From Frateuria_A sp049727805 (lineage in GTDB: Bacteria; Pseudomonadota; Gammaproteobacteria; Xanthomonadales; Rhodanobacteraceae): DNA of 64,000 nt. A model generated the notes under the pieces. The model saw only the letters and a program-made list of their open reading frames with translations, had not been told where the DNA came from and searched no databases. This document shows, piece after piece, positions 8,520 through 17,853 of the stretch; position 1 is the stretch's first letter, and each line of letters opens with the position of its first letter. A program made the translations under genes and the position numbers. Location: NCBI RefSeq assembly GCF_049727805.1, contig NZ_JBCNYA010000023.1, forward strand, positions 1 to 64,000, in the 5' to 3' direction.

Positions 8520-9413
8520 TTGGATATTCGTGGAAGCATCTGCGCGCTGGCGACACCGTTTGCCGCCGATGGCTCGCTCGACCTGCCGGCCTTCGGGCGC
8601 CTGCTCGACTACCAGCTCGCCGGGGGCACGCAGGCGCTGGTCGTGGCCGGCTCCACCGGCGAGGCGCACATGCTCGAGCATGACGAGTTCGAGCGGCTGC
8701 TGGCTTATGCGGTGGAGCGTGTCGCCGGCCGCGTGCCGGTGATCGCCGGTACCGGCGAGGCTGCCACCGCGCGCACCGTCGCGCAGACCCGCCGTGCCGG
8801 CGCGCTGGGTGCCGATGCGGCGCTGGTGGTTGCACCGTATTACGTGCGGCCCACCCAGGAAGGTCTGCGCCGGCATTTCCTGGAGGTGGCCGAACACGGC
8901 GGCGTGCCGGTGCTGCTCTACAACGTGCCCACGCGCACCGCCTGCGACCTGCTTCCGGAAACCGTCGCGCAGTTGCGCGACCATCCGGCGATCCTGGGCA
9001 TCAAGGAGGCGGTGGCCAGCGAGGAGCGCATCCACGCGCTTGCGGAACTTGTGCGCGCGGATTTCGTCTACCTATCCGGCGACGACGGCACGGCAGGCAA
9101 GGCCATGCTGGCTGGCGCGGCCGGTACCGTTTCGGTGGTGGCGAACCTGGTGCCGCAGGCGTTCCGCGCGTTGTGCGACGCGGCCACGGCGGGCGATCGG
9201 GAAGCTGCCGGCCGTGCCCACGACCGGCTCGACCCGCTGGTGCAGGCACTCAATTGCGCGCCCAACCCGATCGCGGTGAAGGCCATGCTGCCGGCGCTGG
9301 GACTCGGTTCGGCGAAGCCCCGGTTGCCGCTGGTCGAGCTGGCCGACGGCCCGGACCGCGCCCGTCTGCACGAAGCCCTGGCTGCTCTGGCATCCTTGGC
9401 GGCCGTCGCCTGA
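8520..9413 (+). CDS. dapA: 4-hydroxy-tetrahydrodipicolinate synthase
   Basis: Condenses pyruvate with aspartate semialdehyde, the first committed step to lysine and diaminopimelate. From TTG 8520 the protein has 297 residues and starts at the expected place (DIRGSICALATPF). The Schiff-base lysine is Lys162 (GIKEA), the catalytic tyrosine Tyr134 (LLYNVPTRT), and the substrate loop is GSTGE at 44-48. An alternative TTG at 8496 would add eight residues that are not family-like. The next gene, a BamC-like lipoprotein, starts 42 bases later, the dapA-bamC order seen in enterobacteria. asd, its substrate supplier, lies at 32.4 kb. Confidence 0.94.
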   Translation: MDIRGSICALATPFAADGSLDLPAFGRLLDYQLAGGTQALVVAGSTGEAHMLEHDEFERLLAYAVERVAGRVPVIAGTGEAATARTVAQTRRAGALGADAALVVAPYYVRPTQEGLRRHFLEVAEHGGVPVLLYNVPTRTACDLLPETVAQLRDHPAILGIKEAVASEERIHALAELVRADFVYLSGDDGTAGKAMLAGAAGTVSVVANLVPQAFRALCDAATAGDREAAGRAHDRLDPLVQALNCAPNPIAVKAMLPALGLGSAKPRLPLVELADGPDRARLHEALAALASLAAVA

Positions 9414-9454
9414 TCTTCCGGCTGCCGCTTGATCCCTTTTTCGGAAAACCATCC

Positions 9455-10033
9455 ATGAAGAAATCCTCGCTCGTCGTCGCCCTTCCGGCCCTGGTCCTGA
9501 GCGGCCTGCTGCTTTCCGGTTGCGGCATGCTCCGTTCGCACAAGGCCTGGGACACCGCACGCCAGGAATCCCCGCTGGAGATCCCGCCGGGCCTGGATAC
9601 GCCGGCGGCGACCGACGCGCTGGTGATCCCGCCGCCGGGCGCGAACAACCCGACCTCTGCGGGCGTCACCGCCGACGTGGGCGGGGCAGGCGGCATGATC
9701 GCCGACGGTTTCGTGCTGGCCGACAGCGCGGACAACACCTATCGCCGCGTCGGCGAGGTGCTGGGCAGCGTGGGCCAGGTCACCGCGCACGACGACGGCG
9801 CGCACAGCTACACGGTGAACGTGGTAGCCGCGCCGGCGAAGAAGCGCGGCTTCTTTGGCCGCCTGTTCCATCGCAACGGCAAGGGCGATGCGGCCACGCC
9901 CGGCAAGGCCGCGCGCCAGGTGCAGGTGACCGTCACCGCCAGCGGCGACAACGCCAGCGAAGTGCGTGCGCAGGGCCAGGCGGCGGCAGTGGCCAAGGTG
10001 GTCGACACGCTGAAGGCGAAGCTCGGCGGCTGA
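9455..10033 (+). CDS. bamC: BamC-like outer-membrane lipoprotein
   Basis: A 192-residue lipoprotein: signal peptide of about 22 residues ending in the lipobox LLSGC. Soon after it comes PLEIPPGLDT, like the N-terminal segment with which BamC contacts BamD in the outer-membrane protein assembly complex. The rest fits a single helix-grip domain, so it is shorter than E. coli BamC (about 344 residues), which has two. Directly downstream of dapA, as bamC/nlpB is in E. coli. That position and the EIPPGL motif carry the assignment; the remainder is too diverged to judge. Followed by a strong terminator. Confidence 0.7.
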   Translation: MKKSSLVVALPALVLSGLLLSGCGMLRSHKAWDTARQESPLEIPPGLDTPAATDALVIPPPGANNPTSAGVTADVGGAGGMIADGFVLADSADNTYRRVGEVLGSVGQVTAHDDGAHSYTVNVVAAPAKKRGFFGRLFHRNGKGDAATPGKAARQVQVTVTASGDNASEVRAQGQAAAVAKVVDTLKAKLGG

Positions 10034-10058
10034 TCGTCGGGATCCCTTCCGGTTTGCC

Positions 10059-10088
10059 AGACGCCGCCTTCGGGCGGCGTCTGCTTTT
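10059..10088 (+). terminator. Rho-independent terminator of dapA-bamC
   Basis: A 10-bp perfect stem AGACGCCGCC / GGCGGCGTCT (10059-10068 and 10073-10082) closes on a UUCG tetraloop and is followed by GCTTTT. It starts 26 bases after the lipoprotein stop. Confidence 0.85.
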
Positions 10089-10093
10089 GCACT

Positions 10094-10115
10094 GTAGGGT
10101 GGGCTTCAGCCCACC
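10094..10115. repeat. REP-like palindrome (GGTGGGCT-AGCCCACC family)
   Basis: GTAG followed by the palindrome GGTGGGCTTCAGCCCACC. The same 22-base unit recurs at 25917-25938 and as an inverted pair at 36250-36358, always between genes. This is the hallmark of a REP-type dispersed repeat. Confidence 0.8.
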
Positions 10116-10165
10116 ATGCCGTGCATGGATGGTGGATTGGAGCTACCCCGCGACGTCCGGGTCCC

Positions 10166-10195
10166 GCAAACAAGAACGCCGCCCGAAGGCGGCGT
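10166..10195 (-). terminator. Rho-independent terminator of fdxA
   Basis: The stem ACGCCGCC / GGCGGCGT (10176-10183 and 10188-10195) with loop CGAA lies 20 bases beyond the fdxA stop. Read on the minus strand, it is followed by a T-rich tract (TCTTGTTTG). Confidence 0.7.
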
Positions 10196-10215
10196 CGCAG
10201 AACCAGGCGGATGGC

Positions 10216-10539
10216 TCAGCGTTCCAGCAGCTTGAGCTTGTCCGGCTTGCCTTCCCACTCCTTGGCGTCCGGCAGGCCGTCCTTGCGCTCGGTGATCACC
10301 GGCCACTCCCGCGACAGCTCGGCATTGATCGCCACGAACGATTCCTGGCCGGCCGGGACGTCGTCCTCGGGATAGATCGCGTTGATCGGGCATTCCGGCT
10401 CGCACAAGGTGCAGTCGATGCACTCGTCCGGATTGATCACCAGGAAGTTCGGGCCTTCATGGAAAGCATCGACCGGGCAGACCTCGACGCAATCGGTGTA
10501 CTTGCACTTGATGCAGTTGTCGGTAACGACAAAGGTCAT
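10216..10539 (-). CDS. fdxA: Seven-iron ferredoxin FdxA
   Basis: A 107-residue ferredoxin of the Azotobacter FdI type, carrying one [3Fe-4S] and one [4Fe-4S] cluster. Ligand cysteines are in place: Cys9, Cys17 and Cys50 for the 3Fe site, and Cys21, Cys40, Cys43 and Cys46 for the 4Fe site (CIDCTLCEPECP). The extra non-ligand cysteine that usually follows at VDCFYEGPN is Ala25, with His for Tyr nearby (VDAFHEGPN), so the free thiol beside the 4Fe cluster is missing. The long C-terminal helix region WPVITERKDGLPDAKEW is typical. Monocistronic with its own terminator; the redox partner is unknown. Confidence 0.95.
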   Translation of the reverse strand: MTFVVTDNCIKCKYTDCVEVCPVDAFHEGPNFLVINPDECIDCTLCEPECPINAIYPEDDVPAGQESFVAINAELSREWPVITERKDGLPDAKEWEGKPDKLKLLER

Positions 10540-10718
10540 GGGCGGCTTCGAGTCGGCTGTAGAAAACGCGCTGTCTGCTCGAGATGCCGAGCCGGAGCGC
10601 TGCTTCTTGTGAAAAGTGCGGCCATGGATGGCCGCTTCTAGTCTAGCCGATAGCCAGGAGCTAAGGGTTTACCGAGGCCCTTCCAGACAGCGGCAATCAT
10701 GGACGATTGCAAAAATAA

Positions 10719-10794
10719 TGGCGCTCCCTACGAGGTTCGAACTCGTGTTCCCGCCTTGAGAGGGCGGTGTCCTAGGCCACTAGACGAAGGGAGC
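10719..10794 (-). tRNA. tRNA-Glu (anticodon CTC)
   Basis: The minus strand folds as a cloverleaf: acceptor GCTCCCT (10794-10788) pairs with AGGGAGC. The anticodon stem CCGCC/GGCGG encloses loop CTCTCAA, giving anticodon CTC (Glu). The T-loop TTCGAAC is present, the discriminator is G, and CCA is encoded (10721-10719). It lies alone between fdxA and pcnB on the opposite strand to pcnB. The remainder of 10540-10972 shows no gene. Confidence 0.95.
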
Positions 10795-10972
10795 GCAGAG
10801 CTGCGAGGCGCGCTAGTATAGCGGAATTGTTTCGCCCGGCAATGCCTCGTGAAGACCCTTCGCGCTGCCGTCCGGAACAGGCCGCCGGCACGCCTGCCGC
10901 GCGGACGGACGCAGCGCATTGCGCCGCGATTGTTGCACCGGCGCCCGGCGCGCCGCCAAGGATCCAGACCGC

Positions 10973-12316
10973 TTGAACCCAGAAGCAAGGACTTCCGTCA
11001 CGCCCGTGCCCGCGATCGTTCCGCGCGAGCAGCACGTGATCTCCCGCAAGAACATAAGCAAGGCCGCATTGCGCGTGCTCTACCGCCTGCACGACGCCGG
11101 CTACGACGCCTTCCTGGTCGGCGGCGCCGTGCGCGACCTGCTGCTCGGCGGCCATCCCAAGGACTTCGACGTGGCCACCAACGCCACGCCCGACGAGGTC
11201 AAGAAGCTGTTCCGCAACTGTCGCCTGATCGGCCGGCGCTTCCGCCTCGCGCACGTGGTGTTCGGTCCGGAGATCATCGAGGTGGCCACGTTTCGCGGCA
11301 CCGGCGAAGAAGAGGGCGGGGAGGGCGATCGCCACATCGTCGACGGGCTGATCGTGCGCGACAACGTATGGGGCACCATCGAGGAAGACGCGGTGCGCCG
11401 CGACTTCCGCGTCAACGCGCTGTACTACGACATCAGCGATTTCTCGGTGCGCGACTACGTCGGCGGCATGCAGGATCTGGAGAACCGCGTGCTGCACCTG
11501 ATCGGCGATCCGGCCAAGCGCTATCGCGAGGATCCGGTGCGCATGCTGCGCGCGGCGCGGCTGGCGGCCAAGCTGGGCTTCACCATCGACCGCAAGGCCT
11601 CCGCGCCGTTCGAGGAACTGGGCCCGCTGCTGTGTGATGCGGCGCCGGCGCGGCTGTTCGACGAGTCGCTCAAGATGTTCCTGGCCGGCAACGGCCTGAA
11701 GAGCTTCCGCATGCTCGAGCAGTGCGGGCTGCTGAAGTTCCTGTTCCCGGCCACGGCGCGCGCGCTCAAGCGCGGCGACGAGGCGCTGCGTTCGCTGATC
11801 GAGCAGGGCCTGGCCAATACCGACCAGCGCATCGCCGAGGGCAAGTCGGTGACGCCGGCCTTCCTGTTCGCCGTGCTGCTGTGGGGCGAGGTGCGCGACC
11901 TGGCGCATGGCTGGATGGCCAAGGGCGTGGACGGCAACGAGGCCTGGGCGCGCGCGGCGGCGCACGTGGTCGGCGAGCAGTGCCAGCGCGTGGCGATCCC
12001 GCGCCGCTTCACTCTCACCATGGAAGAAATCTGGTCGCTGCAGCCGCGCTTCGAGCAGATCCAGCGCAAGCGGGTGTTCCGCCTGATGGCGCATCCACGC
12101 TTCCGCGCCGCGTTCGATTTCCTGCTGCTGCGCGCGGCCGAGTCGCCGGCGATCCGCGAACTCGGCCAGTGGTGGGCACACGCGCAGCAGTTGCCGCAGG
12201 AGGTGCTGGCCGCAGCGCTGCCTGCCGGCACGGCGGCACCGGCCGGCGCGGCCGCCACCGCAGCCCCGCGCAAGCGCCGCCGGCGCAAGCCGGCGGGCAA
12301 GTCCGGCTCGGCCTGA
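10973..12316 (+). CDS. pcnB: Poly(A) polymerase I
   Basis: Adds 3' poly(A) tails to RNA and so promotes decay. The nucleotidyltransferase core is clear: FLVGGAVRDLLLGG, then KDFDVATNAT with the two catalytic Asp, and CRLIGRRFRLAHV. The PcnB-specific lead-in VPREQHVISRKNIS matches the E. coli protein and separates it from CCA-adding enzymes. The C-terminus is a basic Ala/Pro-rich tail ending RKRRRRKPAGKSG, a likely RNA-binding arm. No ATG lies before the conserved region. TTG 10973 gives 447 residues; TTG 10919 and an internal GTG are alternatives. folK follows, as in E. coli. Confidence 0.92.
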   Translation: MNPEARTSVTPVPAIVPREQHVISRKNISKAALRVLYRLHDAGYDAFLVGGAVRDLLLGGHPKDFDVATNATPDEVKKLFRNCRLIGRRFRLAHVVFGPEIIEVATFRGTGEEEGGEGDRHIVDGLIVRDNVWGTIEEDAVRRDFRVNALYYDISDFSVRDYVGGMQDLENRVLHLIGDPAKRYREDPVRMLRAARLAAKLGFTIDRKASAPFEELGPLLCDAAPARLFDESLKMFLAGNGLKSFRMLEQCGLLKFLFPATARALKRGDEALRSLIEQGLANTDQRIAEGKSVTPAFLFAVLLWGEVRDLAHGWMAKGVDGNEAWARAAAHVVGEQCQRVAIPRRFTLTMEEIWSLQPRFEQIQRKRVFRLMAHPRFRAAFDFLLLRAAESPAIRELGQWWAHAQQLPQEVLAAALPAGTAAPAGAAATAAPRKRRRRKPAGKSGSA

Positions 12317-12440
12317 TCCTCAGAGAGCCTGTCATGACCCCCAGTAGCCTGTGTTGCCTGCCGGCTGGCCTCAGGTGGTGGCGCATGGCGCACCGCCTGA
12401 CCGCACGTCAGGTCAGGCCGCGCGCTGCCGCCTTTCGCGC

Positions 12441-12923
12441 ATGACACGGGCCTTCGTCGCGCTGGGCGGCAACCTGGGCGACACGCATGCCATCCTTCGC
12501 CAGGCGCTCGATGACCTGGCCGCGTTGCCGAGCACACGCCTGCTGGCACGCTCGCGGTTCTACCGCACGCCGCCGTGGGGGTTGCGCGAGCAGCCACCGT
12601 TCCTCAACGCCGCCGCCGAGCTGGAAACCGCATTGGCGCCGCACGAGTTGCTGGATGCGCTGCTCGACATCGAGCGCGCCGCCGGACGCGTGCGCGAGGG
12701 CGAACGCTGGGGACCGCGCACGCTGGATCTGGACCTGTTGCACATGGAGGGTGTGACGCTGCGCGACGAGCGCCTGACGTTGCCGCACCCCCGCATCGGC
12801 GAGCGCGCCTTCGTGCTGTTGCCGCTGGCCGAGCTGGCGCCGGAACTCGAGCTGCCCGGACAGGGCCGGGTGGATGCGCTGCTGGCCGCTGCCGACGCCG
12901 CCGGTTGCGTCGTCGAACCATAG
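12441..12923 (+). CDS. folK: 6-hydroxymethyl-dihydropterin pyrophosphokinase
   Basis: Transfers pyrophosphate from ATP to 6-hydroxymethyl-7,8-dihydropterin in folate synthesis. The 160-residue protein starts with FVALGGNLGD and has the family signature RWGPRTLDLDLL with the Mg-binding Asp pair, then LPHPRIGERAFVLLPLAELAP. ATG 12441 is chosen because the frame upstream (to 12351) is not family-like. It sits between pcnB and panB, a common gammaproteobacterial order. Confidence 0.95.
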   Translation: MTRAFVALGGNLGDTHAILRQALDDLAALPSTRLLARSRFYRTPPWGLREQPPFLNAAAELETALAPHELLDALLDIERAAGRVREGERWGPRTLDLDLLHMEGVTLRDERLTLPHPRIGERAFVLLPLAELAPELELPGQGRVDALLAAADAAGCVVEP

Positions 12924-12943
12924 GCAGCCCGGGCCGGGCTGCC
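12923..12943 (+). terminator. Hairpin at the folK stop
   Basis: A 9-bp perfect stem GGCAGCCCG / CGGGCTGCC with loop GGC begins on the last base of the folk stop codon. No clear T-run follows (GGTATCGCTTTG). It may end the pcnB-folK transcript, since panB has its own GATAAT-like -10 at 13026-13031. Confidence 0.4.
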
Positions 12944-13059
12944 GGTATCGCTTTGTCGAAGAGCCCGGCTGAAGCCCGCCCGACAGCGTTTCCCGCCAGC
13001 GCTTGGCCTGCGCGACCGGGGGCCGGATAATCGCCTGCCCGCTCCCGCAAGGAACTGCC

Positions 13060-13890
<831 letters not shown>

Positions 13891-13913
13891 TCCCCTTTCC
13901 GGGAACCAACGCC

Positions 13914-14759
13914 ATGCAGACAGTGCAAGACGCCGCCGGTTTGCGCGCGACCATCCGCGGCTGGCGCATCCAGGGCCAGACGGTGGGCTTCGTGCCGACC
14001 ATGGGCAACCTGCACGAGGGCCACCACTCGCTGATCAAGCTGGCGCGCGCGCGCGCCGATCGCGTGGTGGCGAGCGTCTTCGTCAACCCGACCCAGTTCG
14101 GCCCGAATGAGGATTTCGAGCGCTACCCGCGTACGCTCGCGCAGGACCAGGCCGGACTCGCCGAGATGGACTGCGACCTGCTGTTCGCGCCCGATGTCGC
14201 CACCATCTATCCGTTCGGTGCGGCACAGAGCGTGAGCGTGCACGTGCCGGGCATCACCGACACGCTGGAAGGCGCGCACCGTCCCGGCCACTTCGACGGC
14301 GTGGCCACCGTGGTGTGCAAGCTGTTCAACCTGGTCCAGCCGGACGTGGCGGTGTTCGGCCAGAAGGATTTTCAGCAGTTGAAGGTGATCGAGCGGATGG
14401 TGCGCGACCTGGCGCTGCCGCTGAAGGTGGTCGCCGCACCGACCCTGCGTGCCGCCGATGGCCTGGCGCTGAGCTCGCGCAACCAGTACCTGTCCGTCGG
14501 CGAGCGCGCGCTGGCGCCGCAGATCCACGAGACGTTGCTGAAGATGCGCGAGCTGCTGGAGAAGGGCCACGCGCGCAGGGTGATCGAGCAGGCCGCGGCG
14601 TCGACGCTGGAACGCGCGGGGTTCGCGCCGGACTACGCGGTGATCCGCCGTGCCGAGGATCTAACCGAACCGGCCGACGACGAACGCCAGGGCCTGGTGG
14701 CGCTGATCGCCGCACGGCTGGGCGGCACGCGGCTGATCGACAACATGGCGTTCGATTGA
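13914..14759 (+). CDS. panC: Pantothenate synthetase
   Basis: ATP-dependent ligation of pantoate with beta-alanine. It has 281 residues. The HIGH-like site is FVPTMGNLHEGHHSLI and the KMSKS-like site LALSSRNQYLS; VFVNPTQFGPNEDFERYPR and FGQKDFQQLKVI complete the family pattern. Pairs with panB upstream. In many gammaproteobacteria panD (aspartate decarboxylase, source of beta-alanine) follows; here the next gene is an unrelated one on the opposite strand, so panD, if present, is elsewhere. Confidence 0.97.
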   Translation: MQTVQDAAGLRATIRGWRIQGQTVGFVPTMGNLHEGHHSLIKLARARADRVVASVFVNPTQFGPNEDFERYPRTLAQDQAGLAEMDCDLLFAPDVATIYPFGAAQSVSVHVPGITDTLEGAHRPGHFDGVATVVCKLFNLVQPDVAVFGQKDFQQLKVIERMVRDLALPLKVVAAPTLRAADGLALSSRNQYLSVGERALAPQIHETLLKMRELLEKGHARRVIEQAAASTLERAGFAPDYAVIRRAEDLTEPADDERQGLVALIAARLGGTRLIDNMAFD

Positions 14760-14811
14760 ACGACGTGGGCGACGGGATGGGGCGTGGCCCGTCCCGCCGC
14801 CCGGAGCGGGT

Positions 14812-15258
14812 TTATTCCTGGCGCTCCCAGACCTGGCTGCGGCCCAGCAGCGCGAAGCCGATGTAGCCGTGCACGTCGAGCTTCTGTCCACCCTCGAGCA
14901 TGCTCAGCTTGACCTTGTAGGTCTTGCCGTTGTGCGGGTCGAGGATCTTGCCGCCGTCCCACACGTCGCCGTCGCGGGTGACGCCCCACATGATGGTCAT
15001 GCCCTCGACCGGCTGGTCCTTGCGCTCGCCGTCGCACTTGCGGCAGATCGGGTTCGGGCCTTCGTCCGACTGCAGCACCTTGAGCACCTTCGCCTGCAGT
15101 TCGCCGTTCTGTTCGGTGATCTGCACGATCGACTTGGGCTTGCCGGTGGTGTCGTCGATGGTCTTCCAGGTGCCGACCGGGGTGTCGTTGGCGGCGTAGA
15201 CGGCGGCGCTGCCGAGCAGCAGGCCGGTGAACAGCGCCAGGCGGAACAATGGCTTCAT
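14812..15258 (-). CDS. DUF2147 family exported protein
   Basis: A 148-residue protein with a Sec signal peptide (about 22 residues, cut after AVYA) and a DUF2147 body: VGTWKTIDDTTGKPKSIVQI, a CRKC pair in NPICRKCDGERKD, and GGKILDPHNGKTYKVKL. Members are small periplasmic lipocalin-like proteins of unknown function. A very good GGGAGGG ribosome-binding site precedes ATG 15258. It is transcribed alone, convergent with panC and divergent from mrp. Confidence 0.88.
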   Translation of the reverse strand: MKPLFRLALFTGLLLGSAAVYAANDTPVGTWKTIDDTTGKPKSIVQITEQNGELQAKVLKVLQSDEGPNPICRKCDGERKDQPVEGMTIMWGVTRDGDVWDGGKILDPHNGKTYKVKLSMLEGGQKLDVHGYIGFALLGRSQVWERQE

Positions 15259-15414
15259 GGTTGCCCTCCCGTACGAAAGCGTACGGTAGTGAGACTGACG
15301 AGCGCCCGCGGGGCCGTCAAGCTGCGTTGCGCAACGCTTCGTGGCTGACCTGCATCAGGCGGGAAAGGTGCCGCGGCTGGCATAATCGGCGACCCACGAA
15401 CGAAGTGCTTTCCC

Positions 15415-16509
15415 ATGAGCGAAGTGAACGAAGCGCGCGTGCGCCAATTGCTCGGCGGCCTGATCGACCCGCATACCGACGCCTCCATGGCCGATGCCGT
15501 GCGCGCGGTGGGCGTCGATGGCGCGCGGGTGTCGGTGGACATCCAGCTCGGTTACCCGGCCGCTTCGGCCATCGACGAGCTGACCAACCGCGTGCGCCAG
15601 GCGCTGGAGGCCGATCCGGCGATCGAAGCGGCCAGCGTGTCGGTCGCCAGCCGCGTCCAGCCGCACAAGGTACAGGGCGTGCTGGCGCCGCTGCCAAACG
15701 TCAAGAACATCATCGTGGTGGCCTCCGGCAAGGGCGGCGTCGGCAAGTCCACCGTCTCGGCCAACCTGGCGCTGGCGCTCAAGGCCGAGGGCGCGCGCGT
15801 GGGCGTGCTGGACGCGGACATCTACGGCCCCAGCCAGCCGCGCATGCTGGGCATCGAAGGCAAGCCGCAGTCGCCCGACGGCAAGAGCATCATTCCGATG
15901 CAGGCGCATGGCCTGCAGGCGATGTCGATCGGCTTTCTGGTCGATCCGGAAACGCCGATGATCTGGCGCGGCCCGATGGTCACCCAGGCGATGATGCAAC
16001 TGCTCAACGACACCCGCTGGGACATGCTCGACTACCTGGTCATCGACCTGCCGCCCGGCACCGGCGACATCCAGCTCACCCTCTCGCAGAAGGTGCCGGT
16101 GGCCGGCGCGGTGATCGTCACCACGCCGCAGGACATCGCGCTGCTCGACGCGATCAAGGCGCTGAAGATGTTCGAGAAGGTCGAGGTGCCGGTGCTCGGC
16201 CTGGTCGAGAACATGTCCACCCACGTGTGCTCGAACTGCGGCCACGAGGAGCACGTGTTCGGCGCCGGCGGCGGCGCACGCATGGCCGAGAAATACGCGG
16301 TGCCGTACCTGGGCTCGCTGCCGCTGGACATCCGCATCCGCGAGCAGGCCGACGGCGGCACGCCCACCGTGGCCGCGATGCCCGATTCGGACCTGGCCGC
16401 GCGCTACCGCGAGATCGCGCGCAACGCGGCCGGGCGGCTGTCGCGCCAGCCGCGCAACAAGTCGCTGGGGCTGGGCAAGATCGTGGTGCAGAACGCGCCT
16501 TCGGCATGA
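15415..16509 (+). CDS. mrp: Iron-sulfur carrier Mrp/ApbC
   Basis: P-loop ATPase that holds and delivers Fe-S clusters. It has 364 residues: an N-terminal MIP18-like domain (about 1-90), then the deviant Walker A GKGGVGKSTVSANLAL, a DADIYGPSQPRM switch region, DYLVIDLPPGTGD, and the cluster-binding CxxC in HVCSNCGHEEHVF. CATAAT at 15381-15386 may be its -10 element. The next gene overlaps its stop by ATGA. Confidence 0.95.
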   Translation: MSEVNEARVRQLLGGLIDPHTDASMADAVRAVGVDGARVSVDIQLGYPAASAIDELTNRVRQALEADPAIEAASVSVASRVQPHKVQGVLAPLPNVKNIIVVASGKGGVGKSTVSANLALALKAEGARVGVLDADIYGPSQPRMLGIEGKPQSPDGKSIIPMQAHGLQAMSIGFLVDPETPMIWRGPMVTQAMMQLLNDTRWDMLDYLVIDLPPGTGDIQLTLSQKVPVAGAVIVTTPQDIALLDAIKALKMFEKVEVPVLGLVENMSTHVCSNCGHEEHVFGAGGGARMAEKYAVPYLGSLPLDIRIREQADGGTPTVAAMPDSDLAARYREIARNAAGRLSRQPRNKSLGLGKIVVQNAPSA

Positions 16510-17048
16510 GCGCCGCCCGCAAGACGGTGCTGTGCCTTTCCGGCAGCCTGCGGCAGCGCTCGGCCAACACCGCGGCCTTGCAGGCGGCGCAGGCGCTGGC
16601 GCCATCGACGTTGGAACTGGTCATCTACGACGGCCTGGGCGATTTGCCGCCGTTCAATCCGGATGTCGAAACCGTCGCCGTTCCTGCGGTCGTGCTCGCA
16701 CTGCGCGAGAAGGTGGGGCAGGCGGACGCCTTGCTGATCGCCTGCCCGGAGTACGCCCACGGCGTGCCGGGCGTCTTCAAGAACCTGCTGGACTGGCTGG
16801 TCGGCAGCCTGGAACTCCCGGACAAGCCGGTGGCGCTGCTCAACGCCTCCGGCCGCGGCTCGCATCACGCGCAGGACGCGCTGGCGGAGATCCTGCAGAC
16901 GATGTCGGCGCGCGTGCTGGGCGGAGCCTCGGGCAACGTGGCGCTGCCCGGTGCCGGCTGCACCCGCGAGGACGTGCTGGCCAGCCCCGAGCGCTGCGCC
17001 GAACTGCATGGGTTGCTGGCCGCGCTGGAGCACGCGCTGTTCGCGTAA
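16506..17048 (+). CDS. NADPH-dependent FMN reductase family protein
   Basis: A 180-residue flavodoxin-fold oxidoreductase. The FMN phosphate loop is SGSLRQRSANTAAL near the N-terminus, and ACPEYAHGVPGVFKNLLDWL is the conserved second loop of the family (azoreductase/chromate reductase type). Substrate not predictable. Its ATG overlaps the mrp stop (ATGA), which implies translational coupling and perhaps a flavin reductant beside Fe-S assembly; the functional link is only inferred from position. Confidence 0.88.
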   Translation: MSAARKTVLCLSGSLRQRSANTAALQAAQALAPSTLELVIYDGLGDLPPFNPDVETVAVPAVVLALREKVGQADALLIACPEYAHGVPGVFKNLLDWLVGSLELPDKPVALLNASGRGSHHAQDALAEILQTMSARVLGGASGNVALPGAGCTREDVLASPERCAELHGLLAALEHALFA

Positions 17049-17191
17049 GTGGCGTCGGCCGGTCCCCCTTGCCGCCGCCCAATAGTTAATGCCCGCCCTG
17101 CAGCCTTTCGTACCGGCTGGCGCCGAGCCTGCCGGACCGTGTATTTTTCCCGCTTTGCGCCCGGCGACCGGGCCATCGATGGAGCGCAAGC

Positions 17192-17758
17192 GTGAGCATC
17201 AAGTCCGACAAGTGGATCCGCCGCATGGCCGAGCAGCACGGCATGATCGAGCCGTTCGAGCCGGGCCAGGTGAAGCTGCGCGGCGGCGACAAGCTGGTGT
17301 CCTATGGCACCTCCAGCTACGGCTATGACGTGCGTTGTGCGCGCGAGTTCAAGATCTTCACCAACATCAACTCGACCATCGTCGATCCGAAGGCGTTCGA
17401 TCCGACCAGCTTCGTCGACATCGAAGCGGACGTGTGCATCATCCCGCCCAATTCCTTCGCGCTGGCGCGCACGGTGGAGTACTTCCGCATCCCGCGCAAC
17501 GTGCTGACCATCTGCCTGGGCAAGAGCACCTACGCGCGCTGCGGCATCATCGTCAACGTCACGCCGCTGGAGCCGGAGTGGGAGGGGCACGTGACGCTGG
17601 AGTTCTCCAACACCACGCCGCTGCCGGCGAAGATCTACGCCAACGAAGGCGTCGCACAGATGCTGTTCCTGGAGTCCGACGAGGAATGCGAGACCAGCTA
17701 CCGGGACCGCGGCGGCAAGTACCAGGGCCAGCAGGGCGTGACCCTGCCGCGTACCTGA
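17192..17758 (+). CDS. dcd: dCTP deaminase
   Basis: Deaminates dCTP to dUTP for dTTP synthesis. It has 188 residues from GTG 17192 after GGAG, with the standard start SIKSDKWIRRMAEQHGMI. Active-site segments: YGYDVRCAREFK, GKSTYARCGIIVNVTPLEPEWEG, and Glu in VTLEFSNTTPLPAKIYANEG. The glycine-rich end YQGQQGVTLPRT is typical of the single-function enzyme. Confidence 0.97.
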   Translation: MSIKSDKWIRRMAEQHGMIEPFEPGQVKLRGGDKLVSYGTSSYGYDVRCAREFKIFTNINSTIVDPKAFDPTSFVDIEADVCIIPPNSFALARTVEYFRIPRNVLTICLGKSTYARCGIIVNVTPLEPEWEGHVTLEFSNTTPLPAKIYANEGVAQMLFLESDEECETSYRDRGGKYQGQQGVTLPRT

Positions 17759-17853
17759 GCGGCTGCATGAACCGCGTCGGCCGGGACCGGTCGGTGCGCC
17801 CCCGCCGGCGCTACACTGCGACGGTTCCCCAAGGTTCGACCCAGGAGATCCGC

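Noticed and set aside
10719..10794. tRNA-Glu as an attachment site of an integrated island
   Set aside because: No integrase beside it and no repeat of its 3' end elsewhere in view; the flanking genes are housekeeping.
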